Notes under the pieces: generated by a model
Seen by the model: only the letters and a program-made list of their open reading frames with translations
Told to the model about the DNA's origin: nothing
Database searches by the model: none
Assembly: GCA_036013055.1 (NCBI GenBank)
Contig: DASCQM010000020.1
Span: 62,001 to 126,000 of the forward strand
Direction of reading: 5' to 3'
Origin: SHYR01 sp036013055
GTDB taxonomy: Bacteria > Chloroflexota > Dehalococcoidia > UBA2979
Length of the DNA: 64,000 bases
Part shown: positions 42,006 through 50,820 of the stretch, piece after piece
Layout of the letters: each line of letters starts with the position of its first letter
Position numbering within the stretch: position 1 is the stretch's first letter
Position numbers and translations under genes: made by a program

Positions 42006-42887
42006 CTAGAGCAGCCCGCCTGCTTCCAGCACTTCTTTCATCGTGCTGCCGATCGCCGAGGGTGCCTGCACCACCGTCGCGCCTGCGTCCATCAGCGCCG
42101 TCTGCTTCGCCTGCGCCGTGCCCGCCCGGCCCGCGATGATCGCGCCCGCGTGGCCCATGCGACGTCCCGGCGGGGCCGTTGCGCCGGCGATGAAGGCGAC
42201 GACCGGCTTCGACATCTGCTTGATGTACTCGGCGGCCTCTTGCTCGGCGGTGCCGCCGATCTCGCCGATCATGACCACGGCGGCGGTCTCGTCGTCCTGC
42301 TCGAAGAGTTCGAGCGCCTGCTGCTGGGTCGTGCCGATGATCGGGTCACCGCCCACGCCGACGCTCGACGACTGGCCGATGCCGAGTCGCGTGAGCTGGT
42401 CGACGGTCTCGTAGACCAGCGTGCCGGAGCGCGAGATCACGCCAACGTTGCCGGGGAGGTAGACATCGACAGGCATGATGCCCGCTCGCGACTGTGCGCC
42501 CGGGGTGATCACGCCGGGGCAGTTGGGGCCAATCAGCACGCTGTCCGAGCCGCGCATGTAGCGCTTCACCCGCACCATGTCCATCACGGGGATGCCCTCG
42601 GTGATGCAGATAACGACGGGGATCTCCGCGCTCACGGCCTCGATGATGGCGTCCGCCGCGAAGGGCGCCGGGACGAAGATCAGCGAGGCGTTGGGGCTGA
42701 ACTCGGCAACCGCGGCAGCGACGGTGTCGCGCACCGGGATGCCCTCGATCTCCTGCCCACCCCTGCCGGGCGTGACACCGACGACGACGTTCGTGCCGAA
42801 GTCGATGCTGGTGCGCGCTTCACGCGCTCCGGCCGCTCCCATGCCCTGGATCATCAGCCGCGTCTGTTCGTTGAGCAGGACGCCCAT
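42006..42887 (-). CDS. sucD: Succinyl-CoA synthetase alpha subunit
   Basis: The 293-residue subunit binds CoA and carries the phosphorylated histidine. TNVVVGVTPGRGG, IGPNCPGVITPG and GVISRSGTLVYETVDQLTRLG are visible, with the active His in GRRMGHAGAIIAGRAG. It pairs with sucC directly upstream. It makes ATP or GTP from succinyl-CoA in the TCA cycle. Confidence 0.96.
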   Translation of the reverse strand: MGVLLNEQTRLMIQGMGAAGAREARTSIDFGTNVVVGVTPGRGGQEIEGIPVRDTVAAAVAEFSPNASLIFVPAPFAADAIIEAVSAEIPVVICITEGIPVMDMVRVKRYMRGSDSVLIGPNCPGVITPGAQSRAGIMPVDVYLPGNVGVISRSGTLVYETVDQLTRLGIGQSSSVGVGGDPIIGTTQQQALELFEQDDETAAVVMIGEIGGTAEQEAAEYIKQMSKPVVAFIAGATAPPGRRMGHAGAIIAGRAGTAQAKQTALMDAGATVVQAPSAIGSTMKEVLEAGGLL

Positions 42888-42920
42888 GATTTGCCCCTAT
42901 CCGTCGTGTCTCTTGGAGTG

Positions 42921-42944
42921 CTCTTCGTCGTTCTCTTCGTCGTT
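42921..42944. repeat. 12-bp tandem repeat in the sucC-sucD spacer
   Basis: CTCTTCGTCGTT occurs twice in direct tandem (42921-42932, 42933-42944) in the 64-bp gap between sucC and sucD, about 33 bp before the sucD start. In the mRNA it reads AACGACGAAGAG, purine-rich. The function is unknown. Confidence 0.8.
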
Positions 42945-42951
42945 ATGTCTG

Positions 42952-44112
42952 CTAGCCGGTGGCCTCGACGGCCTTCTTCGCGGCTTCCGCGAAGCCGTCG
43001 GCGCGTTCGAGTTCCTCGCCCGAATCCTCGAGGATTTGCAGGCCCTCTTCGACGTTCGTGCCGGCCAGCCGCACCACCGTCGGCTGCGGGATCAGGCCTT
43101 CCTTCTTCGCAATCACCACGCCCTCTGCGATCACGTCCGTGCGCGCGAGCCCGCCGAAGATGTTGACCAGCACGGCCTCCACGTCCGGGTCGGAACCGAT
43201 CAGGCGCAGCGCGTCCACGATCGCGTCCGGGCTGTTCGCCGTGCCGATGTCGAGGAAGTTGGCTGGCATGCCGCCCTCGAACTTGATTGCGTCCATCGTC
43301 GCCATCGCGAGGCCCGCGCCGTTGACGAGGCAGCCGATGTTGCCGTCCAGCTTCACGTAGTTGCCGAGCCCGGCCTCGTTGGCCGTCACCTCACGCGGGT
43401 CCTCCTGCGCGGTGTCGCGCATCGCGGCCAGCTCCTGCTGGCGGTAGTCGGCGCTGTCATCGGTGGAGAACTTGGCGTCGGCGGCCAGCAGCTTGCCGTC
43501 CTTCGTCACGGCCACCGGGTTGATCTCGACCAGCGAGCCGTCGCTCCGCTCGAAGGCCTCGACCATCGATGTCATCAGCGCGACCGCCGGGCGCAGCAGG
43601 TCACCATCGAGGCCGACGGCGAACGCCAGCTCCCTGCCCTGGTGCGCCTGAAAGCCGACGGTCGGGTCAACGGCGGCGCGGAAGATCTGCTCCGGGGTCT
43701 CGTCGGCGACGGTCTCGATGTCCATGCCACCAGCGGCGGAGGCAATCACGATCGGCATCCCGATCGCGTTGTCGATCGTCACGCTCATGTACAGCTCGCG
43801 GTCGATGTCGACCAGCTCCTCGACGAGCACCGAGGCCACCGGCAGCCCGGCCGGGCCGGTCTGGTTGGTGACGAGCTGCATGCCGATGATCTCGCCCGCA
43901 GCCGCCTTCGCCTCGTCGACGCTACCGACGACCTTCACGCCGCCGCCCTTGCCGCGTCCGCCGGTGTGCGCCTGCGCCTTGACGACGCAGCCGCCGCCCA
44001 GCTCCTCGGCGATCGTGGCGGCCTCATCGGGCGTCGTGGCGACGCGGCCCTGCGGTACCGGCACGCCGTAACGCGCCAGCAGCTCCTTGGCCTGGTATTC
44101 GTGCAGCTTCAT
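42952..44112 (-). CDS. sucC: Succinyl-CoA synthetase beta subunit
   Basis: The 386-residue subunit has an ATP-grasp domain (MKLHEYQAKELLARYGVPVP, VVKAQAHTGGRGKGGGVKV, LVEINPVAVTKDGKLLAADA) and a C-terminal CoA-ligase domain with NGAGLAMATMDAIKFEGG and VLVNIFGGLARTDVIAEG. GAGGGG is placed before the ATG. sucC is followed by sucD, the usual order. Confidence 0.96.
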   Translation of the reverse strand: MKLHEYQAKELLARYGVPVPQGRVATTPDEAATIAEELGGGCVVKAQAHTGGRGKGGGVKVVGSVDEAKAAAGEIIGMQLVTNQTGPAGLPVASVLVEELVDIDRELYMSVTIDNAIGMPIVIASAAGGMDIETVADETPEQIFRAAVDPTVGFQAHQGRELAFAVGLDGDLLRPAVALMTSMVEAFERSDGSLVEINPVAVTKDGKLLAADAKFSTDDSADYRQQELAAMRDTAQEDPREVTANEAGLGNYVKLDGNIGCLVNGAGLAMATMDAIKFEGGMPANFLDIGTANSPDAIVDALRLIGSDPDVEAVLVNIFGGLARTDVIAEGVVIAKKEGLIPQPTVVRLAGTNVEEGLQILEDSGEELERADGFAEAAKKAVEATG

Positions 44113-44310
44113 GGTGTAGCCCCTCGCGGGTGGGCCCTTGGCGGGCAGCGCTCAGACGTCGAATCTGCCGCGCGACGGACTCACAGCCCGCACGCACGCA
44201 GCGCGAGGAATGCTAGCACGGGGGTATCTGGGGGCAAGGGTTGGCGACCCGCGAAGAACGCGATCAGCTATCCTGCTCAGCAGCAATCTCCCCCAGAACC
44301 CCGAGCATCC

Positions 44311-45644
44311 ATGGCATTCAACCCGTTCGACAAGACGCTGCTCGATCCGTTGGATTCAGCGGACTTGGCTGCGCTCATCACTCACCAAGTCGCCGAGGGC
44401 TACTACGTAGAGTACATGTCAGAATTCCCGGGCAACGCGAAGATCGCTCACAGCATTGCGTCACTCGCCAACACCAACGGCGGATGGTATTTCGTGGGAA
44501 CCACAGAGGATCGAGGAGTTGCAACTGACATCCGCGGCTTTTCGATCGATGAGAACCCGGATCCGATCGCAAAGGTTCGAGATATTGCGAGGAGTCGAAT
44601 CGATCCGATCCCCGTGTTCTATTCCCAGCTTGTGAGCGTGGCCGATAACGCCTACGTACTCGCGGTCTATGTGCCCGGGGAACAGGACACTCCATTCGTC
44701 ACAAGCGATGGAAGAGTCTATCGAAGAGTCGCGGACTCCAGTGACCCTATCCCAGAGAACGACTGTGGCGCGTTCGACAGGCTAGTCGATGCTGGCAAGC
44801 GGGCGGGTGAGCGATTCCAGGAATTCTGTGTGGACGAGCGCCAGTTCAGTAAGGGAGAAGAGGACGACTGCTGGGTCAGCGTCTATCTTCGGCCATACCC
44901 GCGCGAGCTCGGCACAGCGTTGCTCGACCCCGGGGACGACGATCAGATCGACCAACTCGTCGCACATAGCCGAGAACTTTCGACGCTGCTCGAACTCGAA
45001 GAGTCCCCGATCACGAGCCGCATCGGGTTCAACAGTATCCATCCCACTTCGAATTCCGTCGTGCTCCGATACGTGGAAGCAGAACGTGCGGCGTTCAGTT
45101 CGCTGTCCTTCGAGCTGTTCAGCGACGGAAGCGCAAAACTGCACGTCCCCGTCCTCTTCTTTGCTGACTGGATCGTGTCTGACGGGCTTGATTCGCTTGA
45201 ATCAGACGCTGCGAAGGAAGCGATACTGGCTATTCATGACGACTCGCGCTACCTATTGCGCTTCTTTGACATGGGTCAGTTGAGTCTGGTCGTCGCTACG
45301 CTACTGGCGCTCTATCGGACGTGGCTCACGAGCAAATCGGCGTCGACCGAAGTTGATGTCGCGATCGGAATTTCTGGCATGTGGCGGGCGGTGCCCTTCT
45401 TCGATTTCGACGAGTGGGGGGGGCGTATGCGACCACCCACGGTCTACCGATCGCCCAGAGAGACTCCTCCGTGATTCCGGGCGATCTCTCTCGCCCTGCC
45501 CGGATCAACGTCACGAGTGATGAGTGGATCGAAGTGAGCATGGCCATCGGACGCGAATTCGGGCTGCGAACTGAGCTCCACACCCAGATCTTCTCCAAGG
45601 CGGTGGCCAAGGCAGCGTTCCATGCCAGTCAAACAGCGCCCTAA
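44311..45644 (+). CDS. AlbA_2/Schlafen-type protein, frame broken at a G8 tract
   Basis: The first frame (44311-45474, 387 residues) starts MAFNPFDKTLLDPLDSADLA. It has an AlbA/Schlafen-like nucleic-acid-binding domain at about 30-150 (YVEYMSEFPGN, IASLANTNGGWYFVGTTEDRG, SRIDPIPVFYSQLV, VYRRVADSSDPIP). The rest has no recognised family. At 45416-45423 lies a run of eight G. Reading on with -1 slippage, or with nine G, adds AYATTHGLPIAQRDSSVIPG and runs to TAA at 45644, giving about 444 residues. The second stop abuts the convergent yqgE stop, which favours the longer product. Base use is less GC-rich than in neighbours, suggesting transfer. The function is unknown. Confidence 0.68.
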
Positions 45645-46279
45645 TTCACCGCCGGATCGACGGGGTAATTCGCGTACATCGCGAGGCGGCCGGGCTGTCG
45701 ACGTAGGACGTTGCGCCAGAGCTGGTCGGGGTCGCGCGTGAAGATGTCGTCCGGCTCGTAGTCGACGACAAACCAGCCCTCTTCCGCGATCTCGCCTTCG
45801 AGCTGGCCCGGCCCCCAGCCGGAGTGGCCGCCGTAGAGTCGCATCTGGCCCAGCGCCTCGATCTCGCCCGGCTCACGCGCCAGCGCGATCAGGCCGACCG
45901 CCGAAGTGACGGGCGTCCAGCCGTCGTCGTCGGGGTCGCCGACCTCGCCCGCCTTGCCCGCGCCCGACGTCGGCAGCGGCGCTGCGCCCTCGGCGCGACG
46001 CCCGAGCGCCATCGCGCCATCCGGCTCCACCGGCCCGCCGACGAAGATCACGGCCGGCGAGGCAGCGAGGTGACGCCACTCCGGCACGTGGTCGAGCAGG
46101 TCCTCCTCCGTCGGACGGTTGAGCACGAGCCCCAGCGAGCCCTCGGCCTCGTGCGCGGCCATGAAGATCACGGTGCGGCTGAAGTTCGGGTCGGTAAGGT
46201 CGGGCGTGGCGACGAGCAGCCGGCCCGTGAGCGAGCCGGGCGGATACTTCGCCTCGGTGTGTCCGAAGGACTCGGTCAT
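45641..46279 (-). CDS. yqgE: YqgE/AlgH (UPF0301) family protein
   Basis: The 212-residue protein has the UPF0301 pattern: PPGSLTGRLLVATPDL, FSRTVIFMAAHEAEGSLGLVLNRP, IFVGGPVEPDGAM, and LYGGHSGWGPGQLEGEIAEEGW. It begins MTESFGHTEAKYP. The function is unknown; homologues include putative regulators. Its stop shares bases with the stop of the convergent AlbA_2 gene (CTAA at 45641-45644). Confidence 0.9.
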   Translation of the reverse strand: MTESFGHTEAKYPPGSLTGRLLVATPDLTDPNFSRTVIFMAAHEAEGSLGLVLNRPTEEDLLDHVPEWRHLAASPAVIFVGGPVEPDGAMALGRRAEGAAPLPTSGAGKAGEVGDPDDDGWTPVTSAVGLIALAREPGEIEALGQMRLYGGHSGWGPGQLEGEIAEEGWFVVDYEPDDIFTRDPDQLWRNVLRRQPGRLAMYANYPVDPAVN

Positions 46280-46289
46280 CGCGGCTCAG

Positions 46290-46868
46290 TCATCCGGAGT
46301 AGGTCCAACTTGTGTATGGCGTGGTCATCGGCTCGCCCTCGCCCGAGAGGTCGCCCTCCAGCACGCGCCCGATCACGAGCGTGTGGTCGCCAGCATCGAT
46401 GAACTGCTGCGCCTCGCAGGAGAGCCACGCCAGCGCGTCGTCGAGCACGGGACAGCCCGCCTCGGTCGTCGAGTAGTCGACGCCGGCGAGCTTGTCGTGG
46501 CGCTGCGCCTGTGCCTCGGCGCTGCGGCCCTTCACCTTCGAGCCGTCGGAGGGCTGCACGAAGCGGCGCGCGAGTTCGAGCCCATCCTGCTCCGCGATCA
46601 GCAGATTGACGGTGAAGGCGTCGTTCTTGCGGATGCGCGCGAGGCTGCTGGAGTCTCTCTCGAAGGCCACGGCGATCAGCCGAGGCTCGAACGAGACCTG
46701 CATCACCCAGTCGGCGATCATGCCGTTGGGCTGCGGCTCGCCATCGTCGCCCTGCTCCACGGAGCCGATCACATAGATGCCGTAGGGCAGCGCGTGCATC
46801 GCCTCCTCGGTCGCATCGAGCTCGCGTCGATCGACGTCGGGGAGGTCAGCGGGCGGTTCGTGCGTCAT
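46290..46868 (-). CDS. Flavin reductase-like (FMN-binding split barrel) protein
   Basis: The ~192-residue protein starts MTHEPPADLPDVDRRELDAT and shows the flavin_reduct features ALPYGIYVIGSVEQ, NGMIADWVMQVSFEPRLIAVAFERDSS (split here by motif), FTVNLLIAEQDGLELARRF and LSCEAQQFIDAGDHTLVIGRV. Members reduce FMN/FAD or act as NAD(P)H:flavin oxidoreductases. The ATG at 46868 fits the domain start. It is divergent from the metallophosphoesterase gene and lies 10 bp upstream of yqgE in orientation, after yqgE's start. Confidence 0.85.
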   Translation of the reverse strand: MTHEPPADLPDVDRRELDATEEAMHALPYGIYVIGSVEQGDDGEPQPNGMIADWVMQVSFEPRLIAVAFERDSSSLARIRKNDAFTVNLLIAEQDGLELARRFVQPSDGSKVKGRSAEAQAQRHDKLAGVDYSTTEAGCPVLDDALAWLSCEAQQFIDAGDHTLVIGRVLEGDLSGEGEPMTTPYTSWTYSG

Positions 46869-46931
46869 GGCGAACTCGTAGCTCGTGCGTCGTGTGGTGG
46901 GCCGCCCACGATACCGCGCCCCGCCCGCAGC

Positions 46932-46965
46932 GGCTGCTGCTTTGCCCCTGAGCGAAGCAGCAGCC
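46932..46965. repeat. 11-bp inverted repeat before the metallophosphoesterase start
   Basis: Arms GGCTGCTGCTT (46932-46942) and AAGCAGCAGCC (46955-46965) flank a 12-base loop, ending 11 bp before the ATG at 46977, inside the 108-bp divergent intergenic region. It could be an operator for either gene or an RNA hairpin near the ribosome site. Confidence 0.5.
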
Positions 46966-46976
46966 ATCATCCCTCG

Positions 46977-47495
46977 ATGGCCACCACCCGCATCCTCGTT
47001 GTCGGCGACACGCACGCGCGCGCCTGGGACGAGGTGCACCCCGCCGTCCGCGAGGCGGTCGCGGAGGCCGACATCGCCGTTCACTGCGGCGACATCGTGC
47101 GCATGGAAGTCGTCGACGCCTTCCGCGAGACGGCGAAGCGCGCAATCGTCGTCAGCGGCAACTCCGACCCGCCCGAACTGTGGAAGGCGCTGCCGACGCA
47201 CGAGATCTTCGAGGTCGATGGCGTCCGCATCGGTGCCACGCACCCGATCTGGGGCACGATCGAGTTCGAGCCGCCCGCGCTGCTGCCCGACTTCACGAAA
47301 GACGGCGAACGCACGGCCGACGTGATCTGCTACGGGCACCTGCACATCCCGCTCGTGGACACCGTCGAAGGCGTGCTCTTCGTCAACGGCGGGCAGGGCT
47401 ACTCGTCGTTCCTCGTGCCGGGCACGGTCGCGTGGATTACGATCGAGGACGGCGTGGCGAGCGCGGAAATCGTCGAGTTCGACCCCGCGAAGTAG
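46977..47495 (+). CDS. YfcE/MJ0936-type metallophosphoesterase
   Basis: The 172-residue protein has all metal-site motifs of small calcineurin-like phosphoesterases: ILVVGDTHARAWDEV, AVHCGDIVRME, VVSGNSDPPELW, IGATHPIWGT (in place of the usual GHG/H) and ICYGHLHIPLVDTV, with NGGQGYSSFL near the end. The ATG at 46977 fits the first strand. The substrate is unknown; relatives hydrolyse phosphodiesters. Confidence 0.88.
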   Translation: MATTRILVVGDTHARAWDEVHPAVREAVAEADIAVHCGDIVRMEVVDAFRETAKRAIVVSGNSDPPELWKALPTHEIFEVDGVRIGATHPIWGTIEFEPPALLPDFTKDGERTADVICYGHLHIPLVDTVEGVLFVNGGQGYSSFLVPGTVAWITIEDGVASAEIVEFDPAK

Positions 47496-47512
47496 AGCCC
47501 GCTCGGCAGCGC

Positions 47513-48025
47513 CTACTCGGTAGGCCTCGCCAGCCCGAGCCCTTCGACGACGGTGAGGTTCGGCACCTGCTCCAGCGCCGCTGGCGCGAGGCGGATCTTC
47601 TGCGAGCGGCTGCCGCCCCCGAGCACGACCTCGCTCTCAGCCATCAGCGCCCGGTCGACGTAGATCGGCACCTCCGACGGCAACGCGAAGACGGTGACTC
47701 CGCCGATCAGCATGCCGGTCAGCTCCGCCGTCTCATCGGCTGACGCGAACGACGCCTTACGCACGCCCATCAGCTCGCGCACCTTGCGGTTCACGTCGAG
47801 CCGCGATGTCGCCGCGACGACGCAGGCGACGTACTGCTGCTCGCCCCGCTTCGACGCGACGATGATCGTGTTCGCCGACTGCTCCGGTGGCACGCCGTAG
47901 CGCTCACAGAACGCAGCGGTGTCGGCGAACTCCGGGTCGCACTCCATCACCTCGTACGCCACGCCGAGGGCGTCGAGGGCCGCGATCACGGCCGCACCGG
48001 CATCGCTGCTGGCTGGCGCGGTCAC
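47513..48025 (-). CDS. YbaK/ProX-type aminoacyl-tRNA deacylase-like protein
   Basis: The 170-residue protein begins (V)TAPASSDAGAAVIAALDALG and has the YbaK/EbsC core: EVMECDPEFADTAAFCERYG, QSANTIIVASKRGEQQYVAC, LDVNRKVRELMGVRKASFA and TGMLIGGVTVFALPSEVPIYVD. The family edits mischarged tRNAs (Ala/Cys-tRNA-Pro). The start is GTG at 48025, overlapping the DUF885 gene stop (GTGA). Confidence 0.85.
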   Translation of the reverse strand: MTAPASSDAGAAVIAALDALGVAYEVMECDPEFADTAAFCERYGVPPEQSANTIIVASKRGEQQYVACVVAATSRLDVNRKVRELMGVRKASFASADETAELTGMLIGGVTVFALPSEVPIYVDRALMAESEVVLGGGSRSQKIRLAPAALEQVPNLTVVEGLGLARPTE

Positions 48026-49701
48026 GCGCTGCCCATCTCGCGCTGCATCTGCGCCAGCCCCATCGGGCCGAGCGTGAATGCCTTCGCGTGCCAGTCCTTG
48101 AGGTCGAAGCCGCTGCCAGCCGCCTCGGTGGCCTGCGCGCGAGCGTCGAGCCAGTGCCGCTCGCCAACCTTGTAGCTGATCGCCTGCCCTGGCATGCCGA
48201 GGTAGCGGTCGATCTCGCTCACGGTGAACGCCTCGTCGAACGGCATCAGTGGCTTCATCAGCTCGAGCGCCAGCTCCGGCGTCCACGTCTCGCCGGGGTG
48301 GAAGTCCGCGTCGCCCGGGATCGCCAGTTCGAGGTGCATGCCGATGTCGACGACAACGCGACCGGCGCGGAACGCCTGCGAGGTGAGCATGCCGAGGTAG
48401 TAGTCCGGGTTCTCCAGGTAGCCGAGTTCCGCCATCAGGTGCTCGGCGTAGAGCGCCCAGCCCTCGACGTAGCCCGACGTGCCGCCCATCAGCCGCTGGA
48501 AGCGGGAGAGGTCGTCGCCAAGGTGTTTCGTCGTCGCGATCTGGAGGTGATGGCCCGGCACGCCCTCGTGGTACGCGACCGAGACCTCGACCCAGAGCGG
48601 GAAGCGCGTCTTGCCGCCGGTCGGGTACCAGGTGCGACCCGGACGGCTGAAGTCCTCGGACGGGCCGGTGTAGTACATCGCCAGCGCGCCGCCGGGCGGG
48701 GCGATCATCGCCTCGATGCGCTGCACACGCTCCGGGATATCGAAGTGCTTGTCCTTCATCTCGGCGATCGTGGTCTCCTGCAGGTCCTGCATCCACTGGC
48801 GGAACTCGTCCTCGCCCTCGATAGCGCGCGCCGGGTCGGTTGAGAGCAGCTCCTTCACGGCGTCGAGCCCCGCGCCGGGCGTGATGCGCTCGGCAGTCTC
48901 GCGCATCTCGCGCTCGATGCGGCGCAACTCCTCCCAGCCCCACGCGTAGGTCTCTTCGAGGTCGAGTGCGGCACCGAGGAACGTGCGCACGCCGAACTCG
49001 TATCGCTCACGCCCCACCGCGTCGGCCGGCTCGGCAGCAGCGTGGTACTGGTCGCGGAGGTAGGTGCCCATCTCGGCGTACGCGCCGGTCGCGAGTGCCA
49101 CGCCGGCCTCGAGGTCAGCGCGCAGCGCGGCGTCATCGACGTCGGAAGCGTCGAATGCGGTCAGCAGGCCGTCGAAGAACGGCGGCGTACCCTCGTTCTG
49201 GCCGCTCCACGCCTCACACTGCTTCGCGCACTCCTCCGCCTGCCGCTGCGTGCTGTAGGTGCCGCTCTCCAGCCCCTCGCGCAGCGTCTGGCGGTAGCCG
49301 GAGAGCGCCCCCGGCACGAGCCGCAGCCGTGCCGCGATGTTGTTCCAGTGCTCGTCGGTGTCGCGCGCCATCAGGTCGAACGTGCCGCGGATGCTCTGCA
49401 GCGAACTGCCGAGGATGCGCAGGTCGCGCAGGTGCTCGCCGGCGTCGAAGCGGTCGATGCTGAGGTCGATGCGTTCGAGCATCGCGTCGCGCGCCACGCG
49501 GTCGCGCTCATCCTCGATGCCGGCCGCGTTCAGCGCGTCACGGGTCTCGCGTTGCAGCACGTCGATCGCCGCAGCGCCGTCTGGCGAGTAATCCGGCATC
49601 TCCGCGTCATGGCCGGGCACGCCCATGCCCGTCGCGGCGACCGGGTGCAGCGCGGCGTAGCGTTCGACGTAGTCGTCGGCAATCTCGTAGATGCGGCTCA
49701 T
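48022..49701 (-). CDS. DUF885-family putative zinc peptidase
   Basis: The 559-residue protein begins MSRIYEIADDYVERYAALHP and carries the family zinc motif in AYHEGVPGHHLQIATTKH (HEGxPGHH), with the downstream Glu in GYVEGWALYAEHLMAELG and NPDYYLGMLTSQAFRAGRVV. No signal peptide is seen, so it is likely cytosolic. Proteins of this group are long helical metallohydrolases, with some proposed to be peptidases. The assignment is by pattern; no enzymatic role is known here. Confidence 0.85.
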   Translation of the reverse strand: MSRIYEIADDYVERYAALHPVAATGMGVPGHDAEMPDYSPDGAAAIDVLQRETRDALNAAGIEDERDRVARDAMLERIDLSIDRFDAGEHLRDLRILGSSLQSIRGTFDLMARDTDEHWNNIAARLRLVPGALSGYRQTLREGLESGTYSTQRQAEECAKQCEAWSGQNEGTPPFFDGLLTAFDASDVDDAALRADLEAGVALATGAYAEMGTYLRDQYHAAAEPADAVGRERYEFGVRTFLGAALDLEETYAWGWEELRRIEREMRETAERITPGAGLDAVKELLSTDPARAIEGEDEFRQWMQDLQETTIAEMKDKHFDIPERVQRIEAMIAPPGGALAMYYTGPSEDFSRPGRTWYPTGGKTRFPLWVEVSVAYHEGVPGHHLQIATTKHLGDDLSRFQRLMGGTSGYVEGWALYAEHLMAELGYLENPDYYLGMLTSQAFRAGRVVVDIGMHLELAIPGDADFHPGETWTPELALELMKPLMPFDEAFTVSEIDRYLGMPGQAISYKVGERHWLDARAQATEAAGSGFDLKDWHAKAFTLGPMGLAQMQREMGSA

Positions 49702-49785
49702 GCGCGCTCCATGCCTGTGATGCGTGTCGTGTCGGTCCCGCGGTCGGTCGAGATCGTCGGAGGCGCAGTATAGCCAGAGGGCGGG

Positions 49786-50763
49786 CTAGCGAACGCCCGC
49801 TCGCTCGTCGATTGCCTGCACCTGCGCGTAGAGCGAGTCGATCTGCGGCGTGGCGACGTCGACGATGCGCCCCAGCTCCGCGACGGCACCGACGACCGCG
49901 TCCACCTCCGTGCGCCGCCCCCGCTCCACGTCCTGCAACATCGAGGTCTTGTGTTCGCCGACGGCCGCAGCACCCTCGATGCGCTGATCGACGTCGATGC
50001 GGAACTTCTCGCCGAGCGCGATCGCGACCTGCTGCGCCTCGACCATCGCCTCGCGCGCCTGGGCGCGTGTCTCGGGGTCGGCGCAGATCGCGGCGAGCGT
50101 CCGCCCCGTGATCGCGCTGATCGGATTGAAGGCGACGTTGCCCCACAGCTTCACCCACAACTCGTTGCGGATGCGCGGACGCACCGGCGCACGCAGCCCC
50201 GCGCCGATCAGCACCTGCGCCAGCTTCGACGCTCGCTCCGACTTCGATCCGTCGAGTTCGCCGAGCGAGAAGCGATTGCCCTCGATGTGGCGCACGACGC
50301 CCGGCTCCTCGATCTCAGTCGCGGGGTAGACCACGCACGCGATCACGCGCTGCGGCCCAATCGCCTCCCAGACGGTGCCCCCCGGATCGACGGTCTCCAA
50401 TCGCCACCCCGCAAGCGGCACCTTGATGCCGTGGAAGTACCACCACGGCACCCCGTTCTGCGCAGTCACCACCGTCGTCTCTTCGCCGATCAGCGACGGT
50501 AGACGAGCGGCGACCTCCGGCAGTTGATGCGCCTTCAACGTGAGGAAGACGTAATCCTGCGGGCCGGCGTCCTCGGGTGCTTCGACCGCGCGCGGATGCG
50601 CGACCTCCTCGCTGCCGTCGCTGTTGCGCAGCCGCAGTCCGTGCTCCTGCATCGCCGCGAGGTGCGGCCCGCGCGCGATCAACGTCACGTCCTCGCCCGC
50701 GAGCGAGAGGCGCGCGCCGAGGTACCCGCCGATCGCACCGGCACCGTAGATCGCGATCCTCAT
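49786..50763 (-). CDS. 2-dehydropantoate 2-reductase family protein
   Basis: The 325-residue protein has the Rossmann start MRIAIYGAGAIGGYLGARLS, the Lys in YVFLTLKAHQLPEV and TVVTAQNGVPWWYF, and the C-terminal ketopantoate-reductase domain with ELWVKLWGNVAFNPISAITG (catalytic Lys and Asn) and ERGRRTEVDAVVGAVAELG. It may reduce ketopantoate in pantothenate synthesis, or a related 2-oxo acid; several paralogs of PanE exist in environmental genomes and no pan gene is adjacent. Confidence 0.87.
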   Translation of the reverse strand: MRIAIYGAGAIGGYLGARLSLAGEDVTLIARGPHLAAMQEHGLRLRNSDGSEEVAHPRAVEAPEDAGPQDYVFLTLKAHQLPEVAARLPSLIGEETTVVTAQNGVPWWYFHGIKVPLAGWRLETVDPGGTVWEAIGPQRVIACVVYPATEIEEPGVVRHIEGNRFSLGELDGSKSERASKLAQVLIGAGLRAPVRPRIRNELWVKLWGNVAFNPISAITGRTLAAICADPETRAQAREAMVEAQQVAIALGEKFRIDVDQRIEGAAAVGEHKTSMLQDVERGRRTEVDAVVGAVAELGRIVDVATPQIDSLYAQVQAIDERAGVR

Positions 50764-50820
50764 CGCGCAGTCACGGGGTAGTCATCGCACAGTCGTCGCT
50801 GACACCGGCCGTCGTGCAGC

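Noticed and set aside
42577..44290. Very long plus-strand open frame (to 45474) through the sucC/sucD region
   Set aside because: It is antisense to the well-supported sucD and sucC genes; only its end, from ATG 44311, is a real gene.
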